Assembly (NCBI GenBank): GCA_039583875.1 | Contig: CM077153.1 | Span: 116,618,568-116,682,567 of the forward strand | Length of the DNA: 64,000 nt | DNA from: Platanthera guangdongensis | Lineage: Eukaryota > Streptophyta > Magnoliopsida > Asparagales > Orchidaceae | Direction: 5' to 3' | Part shown: piece after piece, positions 1-10,853 of the stretch | How the letters are laid out: every line of letters starts with the position of its first letter | Position numbering within the stretch: the first letter of the stretch is position 1 | Made by a program: the position numbers and the translations under genes | The notes under the pieces: model-generated | Databases searched by the model: none | What the model saw: the letters and a program-made list of their open reading frames with translations, nothing else | What the model was told of the DNA's origin: nothing

Positions 1-10
1 GCGCGCGGCC

Positions 11-1532
11 ATGGACGAGGAAATGACTACTCTTTGGTCCAACCAGACTTGGGATCTGGTTCCTCCTCCTCCCGGCCAGTCATGTGTCAGTTGCAAGTGG
101 GTGTTTACTATCAAGCATGCTCAGGATGGGACAATTGATAGGCTCAAGGCCCGGTTTGTGGCGCGTGGATTTACACAACAACAGGGGCTTGATTATGAGG
201 AAACCTTCTCTCGTTGCCTAGTTGAATTATGTTCGTGTTCTGATCTCCTTGGTTGTACATCGCCACTGGTCTCTCCATCAGCTTGAAATTAAGAATGTTT
301 TTTTGAATGACGACCTTCAAGAGACAGTCTACATGCATCAACCACCCGGGTTTGAGACCACGGGAGAGTCTCGTGTATGTCTTCTTCGAAAATCGATTTA
401 TGGTCTCAAACAGTCTCTCCGGGCTTGGTTTGAAAAGTTTAGTAAGGTTGTTCGCGATGTTGGATTCAAGCAGAGCTCGGCCGACTTCTCTTTTCACTCG
501 ACATCAATCAACTAGGACTTTCATTCTCTTGGTATATGTGGATGATATCCTGATCACTGGAGATGACACTACAGGGATACAGAGAATTAAGCAACACTTG
601 AACTCTATTTTTCAGACAAGATCTAGCAGGATTGAGGTACTTTTTTGGGCTTTAGGTTGCAAGACGACCTGATGGCCTTGTTCTGTCACAACGAAAGTAT
701 TGTCTTGATCTCCTCCACGATGCTGGCTATTTTGTGTATAAACCTGTAGAAAACTCCGATGGACGCCAACCACAAGTTATGTGCTCATGGGTCTGACTCT
801 GATTCTCTGCTTACGAATCCTGAGTATTATCGACGCCTTGTGGGAAAATTGATTTACCTAACTCTCATAGGACCTGATATTTCATTTATTGTTGGAGTTG
901 ATAGCAGATTTATGCACTCTCCTCGCACTTCTCATCTTCAGGCAGTGGAACACATCCTCAGATATTTGAAGACAGCTCCTAAACAAGGATTGGCATACAA
1001 GTCATCTTCCTCCCTATCTCTTGTTGCATACTCAGATGCGGACTATGCGGGTTCCCTAGATGATCGGTGCACTACTACAGGCTTCTGTACCTACTTTGGG
1101 GGAAATCTTATTACTTGGCGTAGCAAAAAGCAGTCTGTTGTTGCTAGATCATCCGCTGAAGCTGAGTATCGTGCAATGGCGGCGGTTGTATCTGAACTCA
1201 CCTGGCTTGAGGGTCTACTTGGTGATTTGGGGGCTACTTTACCCTCGCCTGCAACCTTGTTTTGAGATAGTCAGGCTGCAATTCACATCGCGAAGAATCA
1301 TGTGTTTCATGAGCAGACCAAGCATATCGAGGTTGACTGTCATTTCGTTCGTGAAAAAGTTCAATTAAAGAAGTTAGAGCCGGAGCCTGCTCGTGCGTCT
1401 GGGCAGGTTGCCGACATTCTCACCAAGGCATTACCACGACAAATGTACTATCAGTTCTTATCCAAGCTTGGTGCATACGACTTGTACGCTCCAGCTTGCG
1501 GGGGAGTGTTAGAGAATATTAGAAAAACATGA
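11..1532 (+). pseudogene. copia reverse transcriptase-RNase H fragment
   Basis: Translated pieces give the usual copia RT start (W..V..P....V.CKWVF, then LKARFVARGFTQQQGLDYEETFS), the middle (QLEIKNVFLND, QPPGFE, SIYGLKQS) and the active-site YVDD at 535-546. The RNase H part carries SDADYAG near 1034 and SSAEAEYRAM near 1150. The pol tail ends in ADILTKALP. The protein changes frame near 230, 490 and 700, and a TGA at 1263-1265 interrupts RNase H just before the [11 protein letters not shown] segment. It would have copied element RNA into cDNA in cytoplasmic particles. It is not functional as it stands. Confidence 0.9.
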
Positions 1533-1693
1533 TGTATTGGCTCATTAATAAGGCCCATATAGGAGTTAGTGTTTAGTTTCACATTGTTTGTATAGCTTAG
1601 TTTTCCTCTCTTCTCTCCTATATATTTGTACTCATACTTGTATTTTTGTATTCAAGAAGGATATACAAGATTTTCACCTTTCTCTTCTCCACA
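1507..1693 (+). repeat. 3' LTR of the leading copia element
   Basis: The LTR begins TGTTAGAGAATATT directly after the purine tract and appears to end at ctccaca (1693), giving TG...CA ends and a length of about 187 bp. The partner LTR is outside the window, so the right edge and the target duplication cannot be confirmed. Confidence 0.65.
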
Positions 1694-2530
1694 GTATTAA
1701 ATGATTTGATCAGGTGATCTGAGCAATCAGATATATTTAACCTAAACTCCTTTGTTTATAGGTATCTGGTTTACAAGGCTTAGGGTATTAAGGATTGGCT
1801 TCAACTTTGAATTTGTTTGGTTATCGCAGGTGTTGAAGCATAGCGAGTATTGAAGCCTTATCACGCCATCGTCCATACTATAGTCTCCGATGGCCGGCTA
1901 CGAATCACTTTCCCCTCTGCCTGTAAGCCCCCCTCAACCTTCCCCAACCACTGATGTCCCCACCATAGGCCCTACAAGGGCCATCCTCTTCTACCATTCC
2001 TCTATCCCATGTCGTATCTTAGCACAACTTTTGATCCCGCTTCCCCCTTCGACACACTTCCAACTTTCATTCCGCACAGCCTAGTACCCAGGGAGTTTTC
2101 GTAGTGGCTTATCATTTCATTAACATTGTGTTGGCGTTCTTCTCACAATTAGTGGGATTTAGTTATTGTACTTCTATCCATTTATTTCATGAACGTGCAT
2201 CGCTTATTCAACTCGTATTTAATTTTTATCGCACTCTCTTTAATTTGCAGTCTTTATCGATAACCCTAAATTGAATTTGTTACGCACAAATGTTAGTTCA
2301 TTGCCTGTTCAAAGATCATTTATTATGTGATCTAATATTTACTATCATTGTTGATGAGTCATTTAGCTGCATATAAGTAGTATAGAGTAGTGCTAGTCTT
2401 AGTTATTGATTGAGCGTCTGCAAGCATTTCACAGACATAGTTCTGCATCCAATCTTACAGTCTCGTCGTGATCAACAATAGTATTAGAGGTTCCAATCTA
2501 GGTATTAGTTAACGTTAGGCGGTGGTACAG
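1694..2530. other. unassigned DNA between copia and gypsy B1
   Basis: No reading frame here resembles a known family. The sequence is moderately AT-rich with a C-rich patch at 1920-2060. It is probably older flanking DNA into which both neighbouring elements inserted. Confidence 0.4.
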
Positions 2531-3740
2531 TGATAGGGATCACCACTCAGATCGCACTCCACTCGAGCCTACAGGAGTTTATACACACATGAGGCGTTGA
2601 TCGGAGTTTCCTTTTAGTGATCTGTGTTCGTGATTGCACCTGCCTAGCTGTTTTATGACTTTACGGATTTTTCGTGTATTTTTTGGTGTCTATTTAGAGA
2701 TCTTAGGTACCCATTATCAATGGACGAACGGATGCACTTATCCCTCCCACACTTTATATAGGAATAGTAGGACAAATGAATGTATTTAGGTTTTGGAGTA
2801 AAGAGAGTCCTCTAAACCGTGGATCGTGGATCGTGTGGTGCGACGCCACTCCCCCTTGGTGCTGACACCTTGGGTAAGTTCCCCTTGTTTTGTTCATTCT
2901 TCCCCTTCCTTCCTACGCCCAATACTGCCCCCAACTCCTAATTTCTGCCGCATGTAGCCTCGCAGCTCCTAATCGCTGCCTCTTATAACCTCCCAGCTCC
3001 TAATCGCCGCCTCCTGTAACCTCCCAGCTCCCTTTCTCCCTAGGTCCCCTTGGCTGCATGCTATTCCTCCACACGGCATCCCATCCCACGCATTCCCCTC
3101 TTTTCCATCCCTCTACAGTCAGTTGCCACCCTGCCCCCACCGAACGCTTAAATACAACTCTAATATGCATAAGTTTTATAGTTTTGAATGTTTGCTCCTA
3201 TTAATCAATATAAATTGTTGTTTCTATTTGCCTATTGTTCTTGCGGGTGCAGCTCAGAACAGGACGGACTAGTGTCCGTTTGTTTTCGCATTTATCTGCA
3301 AGCCACCGCAAATATTGCTAAGAGCTTTAATATTTCATTATAAGATTGTTAATATGTTGACAGAATACTCATGGTGCATTCATTTTGTTTCGGCCTTTCA
3401 GGTTGCATTTTGTTGGGTATTGTATCCACAGTAACCCAGATTTGTATGAAGTCACCCTTGAACTAAGATAAATTAAGTTGTATTTGATGTATTGTATGAG
3501 TTATGTGTTTGCAGGATTTAATTGACAAGTGTAGACCAATGTCGGTCTACAATGGGGCACCAAACACAGGACCATACAAAGTAATCTCTCATTGTGTGAT
3601 CCACGGTGTTGACTCATGTGTAGCCTCTCTATTGGGATACACTTCATTTTTCAAGCACTAGGTTTGTTGGAGAAAGACATGTTGTTGATTCCATTAAAGA
3701 AAGGAAAATCTTCATAAACCAAATTTTTTTAAGTGTTTCA

Positions 3741-4310
3741 CTCGAGTAGGATTCTAGTACTCGAGTAGAACCTTTAGTTGTACTCGAGTAAGTCTAGTCT
3801 GGATTTCGAGTAAAGGAAATGGTTCTCGAGAAATTTGAATCTAGCTCTCGAGAGGCCAAGTCCATTACTCGAGTAGACTTCTTTTCTTTCTCGAGTTGAC
3901 AGTTTTTCTTCTTCAGAAATTTTCTAAGTATTATACTTGAGTAGTCATGTTCTTACTCGAGTAGATGAGCACTTTGACTCGAGTAACAGAAGGAAAGTTC
4001 TCGAGTAGTATTTACTGCACTCGAGTAGTGTAGTTCCTGTACTCGAGAAGCTTGTCTACTTCTCGAGAAGTCTAGTTCCAGTACTCGAGTAATCAATTTT
4101 ATCTCCCTGAATTTTCTCTAAGTCTTCTTCTCGAGAAGTTCATTTCCACCTCTCGAGTAACTTTTCTAGCACTCGAGTAACCCTCATTCCACTCGAGTGA
4201 TTATGATTCTGTTAGGAAAATTTCCTGAAGGGCTTCTTCTCGAGTAGTCTGATATTGACTTCTCGAGAACCCATTTTAGTACTCGAGTAGTTCTTCTTTC
4301 AGTCGAGTAA
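3741..4310. promoter_or_regulatory. CTCGAG palindrome array in LTR A (U3)
   Basis: About 20 exact copies of the palindrome CTCGAG, mostly as aCTCGAGtag or tCTCGAGaag, occur every 20-30 bp with unrelated sequence between them; a few degenerate copies add to the count. The array ends about 120 bp upstream of the LTR TATA box, where a retrotransposon enhancer would be expected. Sireviruses are known for palindromic repeats in their non-coding regions. A regulatory role here is inference. Confidence 0.75.
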
Positions 4311-4428
4311 TCCAGTCATCTTTTCAGAAATTTTCGCTAAGTCCTAACAAACGCGATTTTTCAAATGACTTAACATGATTGGGTCACATGGCCATCATTA
4401 ATATTAATTATGACCGTTAGGGAGATCT

Positions 4429-4437
4429 TATATAAAG
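4429..4437 (+). promoter_or_regulatory. TATA box of LTR A
   Basis: TATATAAAG lies in a moderately AT-rich setting just downstream of the motif array. The same sequence is present at 20451-20459 in the full-length element's 3' LTR. It is the likely core promoter. Confidence 0.6.
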
Positions 4438-4967
4438 TCTTGTCATTCCGACTAACCCTAAGCGTGTAAAAGAAGCATTCTAAGAATTCTGAATCGGCTA
4501 TTCTCTTTCCTAAATCAGACGCCCTCGCCGCTCATCTTCCGCATTGCCAAGGGCTGTCGATCCAGAACGATTCAGACAAGTTGACTTGCAGATCAAGATA
4601 TTCTTCCATCTACAGATCCTCGCTCTGAACTTGTAAGTCCAGAAATCTCATATTAAGGATCCTGCCGTGTCTTCTTCCAATTTTCTGACTGTGCCGCAAA
4701 TTTCAAGAAGGAAGACCTAAGCAGCAAATTTTCCAGATCTGAGAAAAGATATTGTTTGTATTTCTTATTTCAATCTATTTTTGTAGGAGATTATTCTCCG
4801 AGTGCAGGAGCGTTGTTCTCCGAGTTGTAGGAAGTTTTCATCTTCTGAGTGTAGATCTGTTTTGTGGATCAAGTTGTAGGAACGTTGTTCCGAGGTGTAG
4901 GATTGGTTTCAATCCGAGAATAGTGGAGTAGCCGAGTCTAGTGTTTTGCTAGATCGGTGAGTGAAAA

Positions 4968-4995
4968 GTGGATGTACCCAAGGTTGGGGAACCAC
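4968..4995 (+). other. Conserved LTR hairpin, family A
   Basis: The sequence GTGGATGTACCCAAGG then TTGGGGAACCAC can pair GTGG..CCC with GGG..CCAC. The same element recurs at 10605-10632 and, with changes, at 20991-21018. Related hairpins occur in family H (58899-58924, reverse orientation) and in the LTR remnant at 6932-6964. It lies downstream of the TATA box, so it would be in the transcript's R/U5 region. Confidence 0.55.
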
Positions 4996-5209
4996 TATAA
5001 ATCTCTGTGTCCTCTGTGATTGCTTGTTTGTTATTCTGTGCATAGATCGCTAAAATTTTTATTCCGCAAAAAAACGCAGAACTCACTTATTCACCCCTCT
5101 ACCTGATTTAGGTAGACAACTAATAACTTCACATTTCGTGTGTTGTTTTGCGTCAAGCATTGCATCATAAGGGGACCGAACACAATCATGGAGCATTCCC
5201 CACATCATT

Positions 5210-5221
5210 TGGTATTAGAGT
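5210..5221 (+). other. Primer-binding-like site of gypsy B1
   Basis: TGGTATTAGAGT follows the inferred LTR end by two bases. It resembles the common initiator-Met tRNA site TGGTATCAGAGC with two changes. The second copy has TGGTATTCGAGT at 21235-21246. Confidence 0.5.
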
Positions 5222-6245
5222 TCAAAATAGATTATTTATAACTAGTCACAGTGATTGTTGGACGCGATATTATGGTAGCGTTCATGCCAATGTCAATACA
5301 CTTCTCCGCCATTTGAGGAATCAAAGTCCATATATGCTCGACACCATAGAGCTCATTCGAAGAGATCCCCACTAAACTTTCGTAAGGTCACGTCTACCAC
5401 ATCTACCATCAAACACAATTTGATTATGTTAGGGAAGACCATTTAGATGATTACCAAGAACTCTATAAAGGTCACCATCATAGGCATAACCTCATGCATA
5501 TAGACCATTCTAGTGCTCAAAAAACAGAGATGTCGGAAGCCAAATTTCAGTGAATGCTTCTCGAGTAATCTGACTGCATGAATGCTCAATTTGATCGCCT
5601 GAAAACCACTTTCAAAGGAACCAATAGGATGAATTCTAAGGGTTTAGGTCAAGCCACCAATGTGTGCAGAAGTACTCCCACTAGTGCGAGAGGCTTGACA
5701 CCTCACTTTGATACATCTCATCCGGACGAGGTTCACTGTCCTTTTGATTATGAGGTTGAGTATAATCATGACTGTGTTGCAAGTGGAAAGCGATAATATC
5801 ATGACTAGTGAATATGGTTACGAGAGCAAGGACGAGTAGTCAAATGACCCTATGATGGTATATCCATCACCTCCAACCTATAAAGACCTAGTTATTCCTT
5901 CGACCATAGACTCATTCCTTGACACTCTCCCTATGAACCTGCTCTTGAGTATAGGTTCCTTCCACTCCCATGTCATTTTCTGAGTCTCACCATGACTAAG
6001 AGCTAAGAGCATAATGTTGGCCTCGCAGTGGCTTCCTCATCGTTTAAGCAAGCACTACCTCTGTCGATGATACTCATCTGAAAGATCATCCTGCAATTAA
6101 TGAATTAATTGTGGAACCTCTTAATGAGCCTCCTCGCGAACCACTTCTTTCTTGTGAGGGTGAAACTCAGATAAGATACTGATTTACAATTAATGATCGG
6201 GTGATGGTTCGCATCCAAGCGAAGCGGCTCCCTCACAGACCAGCT
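5222..6245 (+). pseudogene. Internal region of gypsy B1, gag/pol debris
   Basis: A short open stretch at 5578-5796 encodes a 72-residue segment with no family I recognise. Close to the right edge, 6195-6243 encodes INDRVMVRIQAKRLPHRP, the start of the gypsy integrase C-terminal region. It is cut at 6245, whereas the second copy continues into the rest of that domain. No protease, RT, RNase H or integrase core is present. The segment 5132-6245 duplicates 21157-22293 almost base for base. Confidence 0.6.
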
Positions 6246-6669
6246 TAGCCTCCCTCTCGGCCGCACACCGGCGACCGAAGGGGAGGCTAGCATGGCCACC
6301 CACTTGGTCTTGCGCCGGCAACCAGAAGGGGACGGCCGGCTTGGCCGCCCTCTCGGCCACACGCCGGCGGCCGAAGGGGTGGCCGGCATGGCCACCCACT
6401 TGGCCGCGCGTCGGCGGCCGAAGGCGGAAGGAGGGGGCGATCGGTGATCGGGAGCGGCGTCGGCTGCCCGGCGCCGGCGAGGTGGTGTCAGCCTCCCGGC
6501 GCCTATGAGGCGGTGTCGATGGCGGTTCGGGAGTTACGCGGAGTGGGATCGGTGTGTAGCGGGATTAGGCGTGGTAATCGCATGCACGGTCAAACCCATG
6601 ATTCCACTAACTTAGTGGAGATCATGGGGGCGGGGGAAGTGGATATGTGCATACTAACTCTTTAAAAGG
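6246..6669. repeat. GC-rich repeated block at the B1 break
   Basis: The sequence changes sharply at 6246 to GC-rich DNA made of imperfect repeats of a unit containing tcggccncacnccggc, gaccgaagggg and catggccacccacttgg, with roughly two and a half copies up to 6425. Open frames across it are a by-product of base composition. From 6450 to 6669 nothing is recognisable. Confidence 0.5.
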
Positions 6670-7319
6670 AAACCCGTTCCTATCAATTTCCACGGACTGT
6701 AATCAAACACAATTGTTGTAACATGAAATTACAAGAACGATCAAATGCAACATCGTGAGGATTTTTTAGCTCCGGTGTGGTAGCTAGAAAATTCCACGTC
6801 TCTCATAGATTTTGTTGTGGATCGGTCGAGGCTCCGGTAGACCGGACTAAATTGAAACGACTTTGTCCGGGAGCGGTCGAGCGCACAAAAAGTCACAGAG
6901 AAAGAGAAAGTTTACAAGAGAATTTTTTTTACGTGGAAAACCCTTCAACTAGGGAAAAACCACGCGGTCGGATCTGTGCCGACCAAACTTCCACTAGATG
7001 TGAGCGTTGTTACATGGCTTTTTCAATAACTCATAGGTGACAGGCCGCCTCTCGTTACAATTATTAGGGAGGGAGAGAGAGCTGGGCTCGGAGAGTGACA
7101 TACCACATCTCACGGAGCAATGAACTTCATCTTGTGCTGTGAGGGACGAACTTGTTGTGCTTTGAAGTCTTCTGTTGAATCTCAGAAGCGGGAGCGACCC
7201 TCTTTGCTCGTCTCGATTCTTGTTCCTTGGAAGCTTGTGTGGTGTGGTTTGTGTGCCTTATCCTTTGTGATTTGTGTCCTGTTGTGTTGAGAGGAGCCTC
7301 AACGGTTGGCTTGTCAGTC

Positions 7320-8230
7320 ACTAAAGAGATTTTCCCTGAGCGCGCGAGGCGCTTGCAGGCGTAGAGCGCGTGGAGCGCTTGCTGGAAGAAAGTGCACAGA
7401 GCGCTTGCTGGCAGAAAGCTCGCGGAGTGCTTTCTAGGAGAGAGAGCACGAAGTTCATGTTGGCAGAGAGCGTGCGGAGCGCCTGCTGGAGGAGAGGGTA
7501 CAGGGAGCTTGTTGGAGGAGAGCGCGCAGCACTTTTTGACGGAGAGCGTGTGGAGCTCTTGCTGGAGCAGAGCGTGCATAGTGCTTGTTGAAAAAGCACT
7601 GGCTGGTAGAGAGTGCGCAGATCGCTTGTTGGCGGAGAGAACATGAAGCACTTGTTAGAGGAGAGCGCCCAGAGCGTTTGTTGACGGAGAGCGCTTGCTG
7701 GAGAAGAGCGTATGGGGCGCCTGCTGGTAAAAAGAGCGCAAAGCACTTGTTGGCGGAGAGTGCGCAAAGAGCCTGTTGGCGGATAGCATACAGAGCGCTA
7801 GATGAAGGATAGCGTGCAGGGCGCTTGTTAGAGGAGAGCGCATGGAGCACTTGTTGGTGGAAAGCGGGCGGAGCGCTTGCTGGAGCAGAGCGCACGGGGG
7901 GCTTGCTAGAGGAGACCGTGCGAGACACTTGTTGGGGGAGAGCACGGAAGAGGCGCGCACAGGAGCACACTAGGAAGAGGTGCGCGCGGCAGTGCGCGGA
8001 CGGAAGAGGCGGGCGCGGAAGTGGCGTTTCTAGAAGCGCGCACGGAAGATGCACGAGCGGTAGCGCGCTTGGAAGAGGCGTGCCCGGAAACGTGAACGGA
8101 AGAGGCGCGCACGGAAGAGACATGCTCGGAATCATGCACGGAAGAGGTGCGCATTGAAGCTCGCAAGTAAGAGGCACATACGGAAGCACGCACGTAAGGG
8201 GCGTGCACGAAAGCGCGCAAGGAAGGGAAG
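7320..8230. repeat. Degenerate AGCGCT-rich minisatellite
   Basis: About 900 bp is built from diverged repeats around gagcgcttgctgga and gagagcgcgcggagcg. It grades after 7930 into a gcggaagaggcgcgcac-type unit. Many units contain the palindrome AGCGCT or the closely related gagcgc. All six frames are long and low-complexity, so no protein is inferred. Confidence 0.75.
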
Positions 8231-8929
8231 CTGTGGAGCGAGAAAATCATCGGAGAATGAGAGAGAGAAAATCTGTAGGAGGATTTTCCCGCCGAGGAAG
8301 TGATAAAAATGAATTGGAAGTGGGCCTATTTATAAATCTGAAGAGGGGCAAACCGATAATTTTCCCCCGTAACCATAGACCAGACGAATAGGATCGCTCC
8401 GTTTAGAGCACACAGATTGTCATATTTACGCAAAAGACAAGACCGCCCCTTGCCGGAAAAATAACCACTCCTCCCACGTGGGAGGAGCGGCCGACAAGTG
8501 CGGCGGCAGGAGAGGGTCGGGGTCCAAGGGAGGGCGACAAATTTGGCTGCCCCGCCTAGGCGAAGAGGAGGCCGCCCCTCAATGGGCGCGGCGGCGGGAA
8601 TCGTGTTGCCGGATGGCGGCCTATTTTCGGCGGAAGGGAGGCCGCCCCTTAATAGGGGCGGCAACGAGAAATGGGCGGCCTCATAGCGCCCTTTCGCGAT
8701 GACGGGGAGATGCGGGCAGAGAGGGGAGACGGAAGAAAAGCCGCGACGGCGATGGCAGGGAAGACGAAGGCTCTCGCCGTGGCAATGGCCATTATTGTGA
8801 GGAAGACGAATGCGGTTTGCGTGACGGCGGGGGTTGGCGCGACGGCGGTGGTGATAAAGATAATGACGACGACGGTGGTGGTTACTGTAACGCCACAAAT
8901 TTCTTAAGGCAGGAAATGGTTCTCTGGAG

Positions 8930-9380
8930 GTTATCGTCCGGTGGTAGTTAGTTTTCGCGCTGAGGTAGCTCCAGGGTTAGCATCGACAGCGTTGAGAGCG
9001 TTGAGTCAACTGAACGCTGGACTTACCGCGTGGCGGAAAGTTATTACCGTGCGGCGGCAACTGGGAAATTAAACTGGCAAAGCTCTCTGGAAGCTATCGC
9101 CCGGCGATAGGGTTACAGCTGGCGATAGCTGGGTCAATTTAATTGATGGGGTTCTCAGGGTTCTACCGCGCGGCGGTAGCAGTTAGCACGCGGCGATAGC
9201 GGCAGGTGTCGTGTCGTAACCGACGTTGGCTATCGTGTGGCGTTAGCATCCTATCGCACTGCGATTAAGAAACCATAAAGGCGTGGCCACATGTAGGCCT
9301 GTGATTGGAGGGCCTGGGCAGTTATACGCAAAACAATGTGGCACCGCGTGGCGGTAGCTAGTTACCGCGCGGTAGTAGCT
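8930..9380. repeat. TACCGC/GCGGTA and TATCGC/GCGATA motif array
   Basis: Imperfect palindromes such as ctatcgcccggcgatag (near 9100), ctaccgcgcggcggtag (near 9160) and gttaccgcgcggtag (near 9360) are spaced irregularly across 450 bp. The same kind of motif (ctatcg...cgatag) fills the LTRs of family C, suggesting a related cis-element. Confidence 0.6.
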
Positions 9381-10444
9381 TTAAATATATTCCTGGTTCG
9401 GTCGTTTCCTCTTCATTATTCTGGAGCTAGAGATCTTGGCCTAGTTTTTTGGGGGAGCAGCAGCGCTGGAAAGGAGGGTTCTTGTCGTTGTTTGTGTTTC
9501 GGGTCTCGGATTCGTAAGGCGAGTTCGGATTTACGGAGGCAAGGTCAGAGCGGTCATTTTCAACCGTCTAGATATCTCCAATGGCACCAAAGCATACATC
9601 AAGGGTAACGATCCTCTTCTTTGGGCATGTGAAGTCCTATCTTTTGGAATTGGAGGGCCGACACTCCACGATCACGTGGATGTAGTTCTCCTGATGGGTA
9701 GATTCGTGTATCCCCATTGATTTGCATTTAGATCCGCAATCGAAGTACGGAATGGGCATTTTGTGTGAAGCTCATTCGGACAGGTTGGTCTGCATTGGTG
9801 ATGTTTTTATGTTTTGTATGACGGAGAAGACTCCGTGGTTATCACGTAGATTGCAGAGTCGTGGGGTGTGCAGATGACTGTGTTGAGAGTACTGGGGTAA
9901 GTGATTCGCTTACGGCAAGGGTGCCGCTCGCATAAGTAATATAAAATGGAGAGTCTTTCCCAAGTATCGAATCTCTCAAGTAACACCGCAAGGTGGAGTT
10001 GTCTTTCAAGTAGGACTTGAGATTGAAGTCCTTAGGTCGAGGTCATGAAGGGGTTTGGTTTTAGATACAAGAAAATAAAAACTAATTAAATCTACTCTTA
10101 TGCAGGCCGCTATGCGCTGTTTCGATCAGCGGGATGGAGGAGTAGGCAGGCATAGGGAACGAGTAGAACAGTGAATTGAGAGTCGCAAACACCTCGTCGC
10201 AACGCGCGCCTCTAGCGATCGCTAGTGCTGCAATACTAACTATGGTGGCAGGTGGAAATATGGGCGCTGCTCAAGCAACTAAAGCAGTAAAATGATATAG
10301 ATTCGCATAGACATGAAATAAATAACACGTACAACTAAAACGCAACATCATCTACTAATGATTTAACCAGGCATATACAACAATTAAGCAAGAACAAGTC
10401 AAGAAATCGACTGAATCCGAAGGCTCGTCGAGAAGTCGCGGAAT
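9381..10444. other. unassigned DNA before family A
   Basis: A possible start of a Sirevirus extra ORF lies at 9582 (MAPKHTSRVTILFFGHVKSYL), which begins MAP like the family-A extra ORF at 16834. It is broken after about 30 codons, so the assignment is weak. 9900-10440 shows no recognisable feature. Confidence 0.3.
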
Positions 10445-10770
10445 GAGCGTTGTTCTCCGAGTTGTAGAAAGTTTTCATCTTCCGAGTGTAGATCCGTTTT
10501 ATGGATCGAGTTGTACGAGCGTTGTTCCGAGGTGTAGGATTGGTTTCAATCCGAGAATAATGGAATAGCTGAGTCTAGTGTTTTGCTAGATCGGTGAGTG
10601 GAAAGTGGATGTACCCAAGGTTGGGGAACCACTATAAATCTTTGTGTACTCTGTGATTGCTTGGTTGTTATTATGTGCATAGATCGCTAAAATTTTTATT
10701 CCGCAAAAAGACGCACAACTCACCTATTCACCCTCCTCTAGGTGATTTAGGTTGACAACTAATAACTTCA
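10445..10770 (+). repeat. Truncated 5' LTR of family A
   Basis: This aligns with the last part of the solo LTR from about 4808 to 5131. Homology begins at gagcgttgttctccg; everything upstream, including the CTCGAG array and TATA box, is missing. Because the break falls inside the LTR and no target duplication precedes it, the left end is a rearrangement junction. Confidence 0.85.
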
Positions 10771-10772
10771 AT

Positions 10773-10784
10773 TGGTATCAGAGC
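10773..10784 (+). other. Primer-binding site, initiator Met tRNA type
   Basis: TGGTATCAGAGC begins two bases after the LTR end. This is the standard copia primer site for minus-strand DNA synthesis and fixes the LTR boundary at 10770. Confidence 0.85.
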
Positions 10785-10853
10785 CAGGTTGATCATTAAA
10801 AGGTTAACACATTGATCTGATCTGACCCAAATTGTCTTTTGAGTTATCCAAGT

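Larger units (their letters stand above)
1..1693 (+). mobile_element. 3' half of a Ty1/copia retrotransposon
   Basis: The window opens inside the reverse transcriptase of a copia element. RT, RNase H, a polypurine tract (gcgggggag) and a short 3' LTR follow in the normal order. The 5' LTR, gag, protease and integrase lie outside the window. Several frameshifts and a nonsense codon make it a dead copy. Confidence 0.9.
3411..5131 (+). repeat. Solo LTR of Sirevirus family A
   Basis: This is 1721 bp running from TGTTGGGTATTG to aataacttca and matching the LTR at 19434-21156 along its whole length. It is flanked by a perfect 5-bp target duplication, CATTT at 3406-3410 and 5132-5136, which proves it is a bona fide insertion reduced to one LTR. 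It contains a CTCGAG motif array, a TATA box and a conserved hairpin. Only scattered substitutions separate it from the full-length element's 3' LTR. Confidence 0.92.
2531..5207 (+). repeat. 5' LTR of gypsy B1, split by solo LTR A
   Basis: Left piece 2531-3410 and right piece 5137-5207 form one LTR of about 950 bp once the family-A insert and its target duplication are set aside. 2531-3030 aligns with 22831-23034 followed by 42411-42640 of the other copy, including the shared stretch taggtacccattatcaa and the repeated motif cagctcctaatcg. Confidence 0.7.
2531..6245 (+). mobile_element. Gypsy family B, copy 1 (truncated)
   Basis: The 5' LTR starts at 2531 (TGATAGGGATCACC) and matches the second copy's 3' LTR start at 22831 (TGATGTGGATCGC). 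It is split by the solo LTR of family A and ends near 5207, followed by a primer-binding-like site. About 1 kb of internal sequence follows, then an abrupt break at 6245 inside the integrase tail. The internal part is far too short for a full gag-pol, so family B is internally deleted. The same sequence, unbroken, continues in the second copy past 22293. Confidence 0.7.
6670..9400 (-). repeat. Sirevirus-like LTR remnant (minus strand)
   Basis: Read on the minus strand this has the same layout as the LTR of family H. A palindromic motif array (9380 to 8930) comes first, then a TATA box (TTTATAAATAGG, 8326-8337), a second tandem array (8230 to 7320), and a conserved hairpin at 6932-6964 (CGTGG...CCACG). 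Neither LTR terminus nor a partner LTR was identified, so the exact edges are guesses. The GC-rich stretch 8440-8700 with inverted aggccgcccc/ggggcggc motifs lies between the TATA box and the upstream array. Confidence 0.4.

Noticed and set aside
1890..2084. 64-codon Pro/Ser-rich frame
   Set aside because: Short, low-complexity and without upstream signals or relatives.
3741..4310. CRISPR-like array
   Set aside because: The repeated unit is only a 6-bp palindrome, spacing is irregular, and the array lies in an LTR of a plant element.
7127..8250. Several long frames on both strands
   Set aside because: They are products of the AGCGCT-rich minisatellite; composition is low-complexity on every frame.
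8326..8907. 190-codon minus-strand and smaller plus-strand frames
   Set aside because: GC-rich, Arg/Gly-rich strings inside an LTR-like region without a recognisable domain.
9582..9720. Start of a new host gene (MAPKHTSRV...)
   Set aside because: Stops after about 30 codons and best fits the start of a decayed Sirevirus extra ORF.
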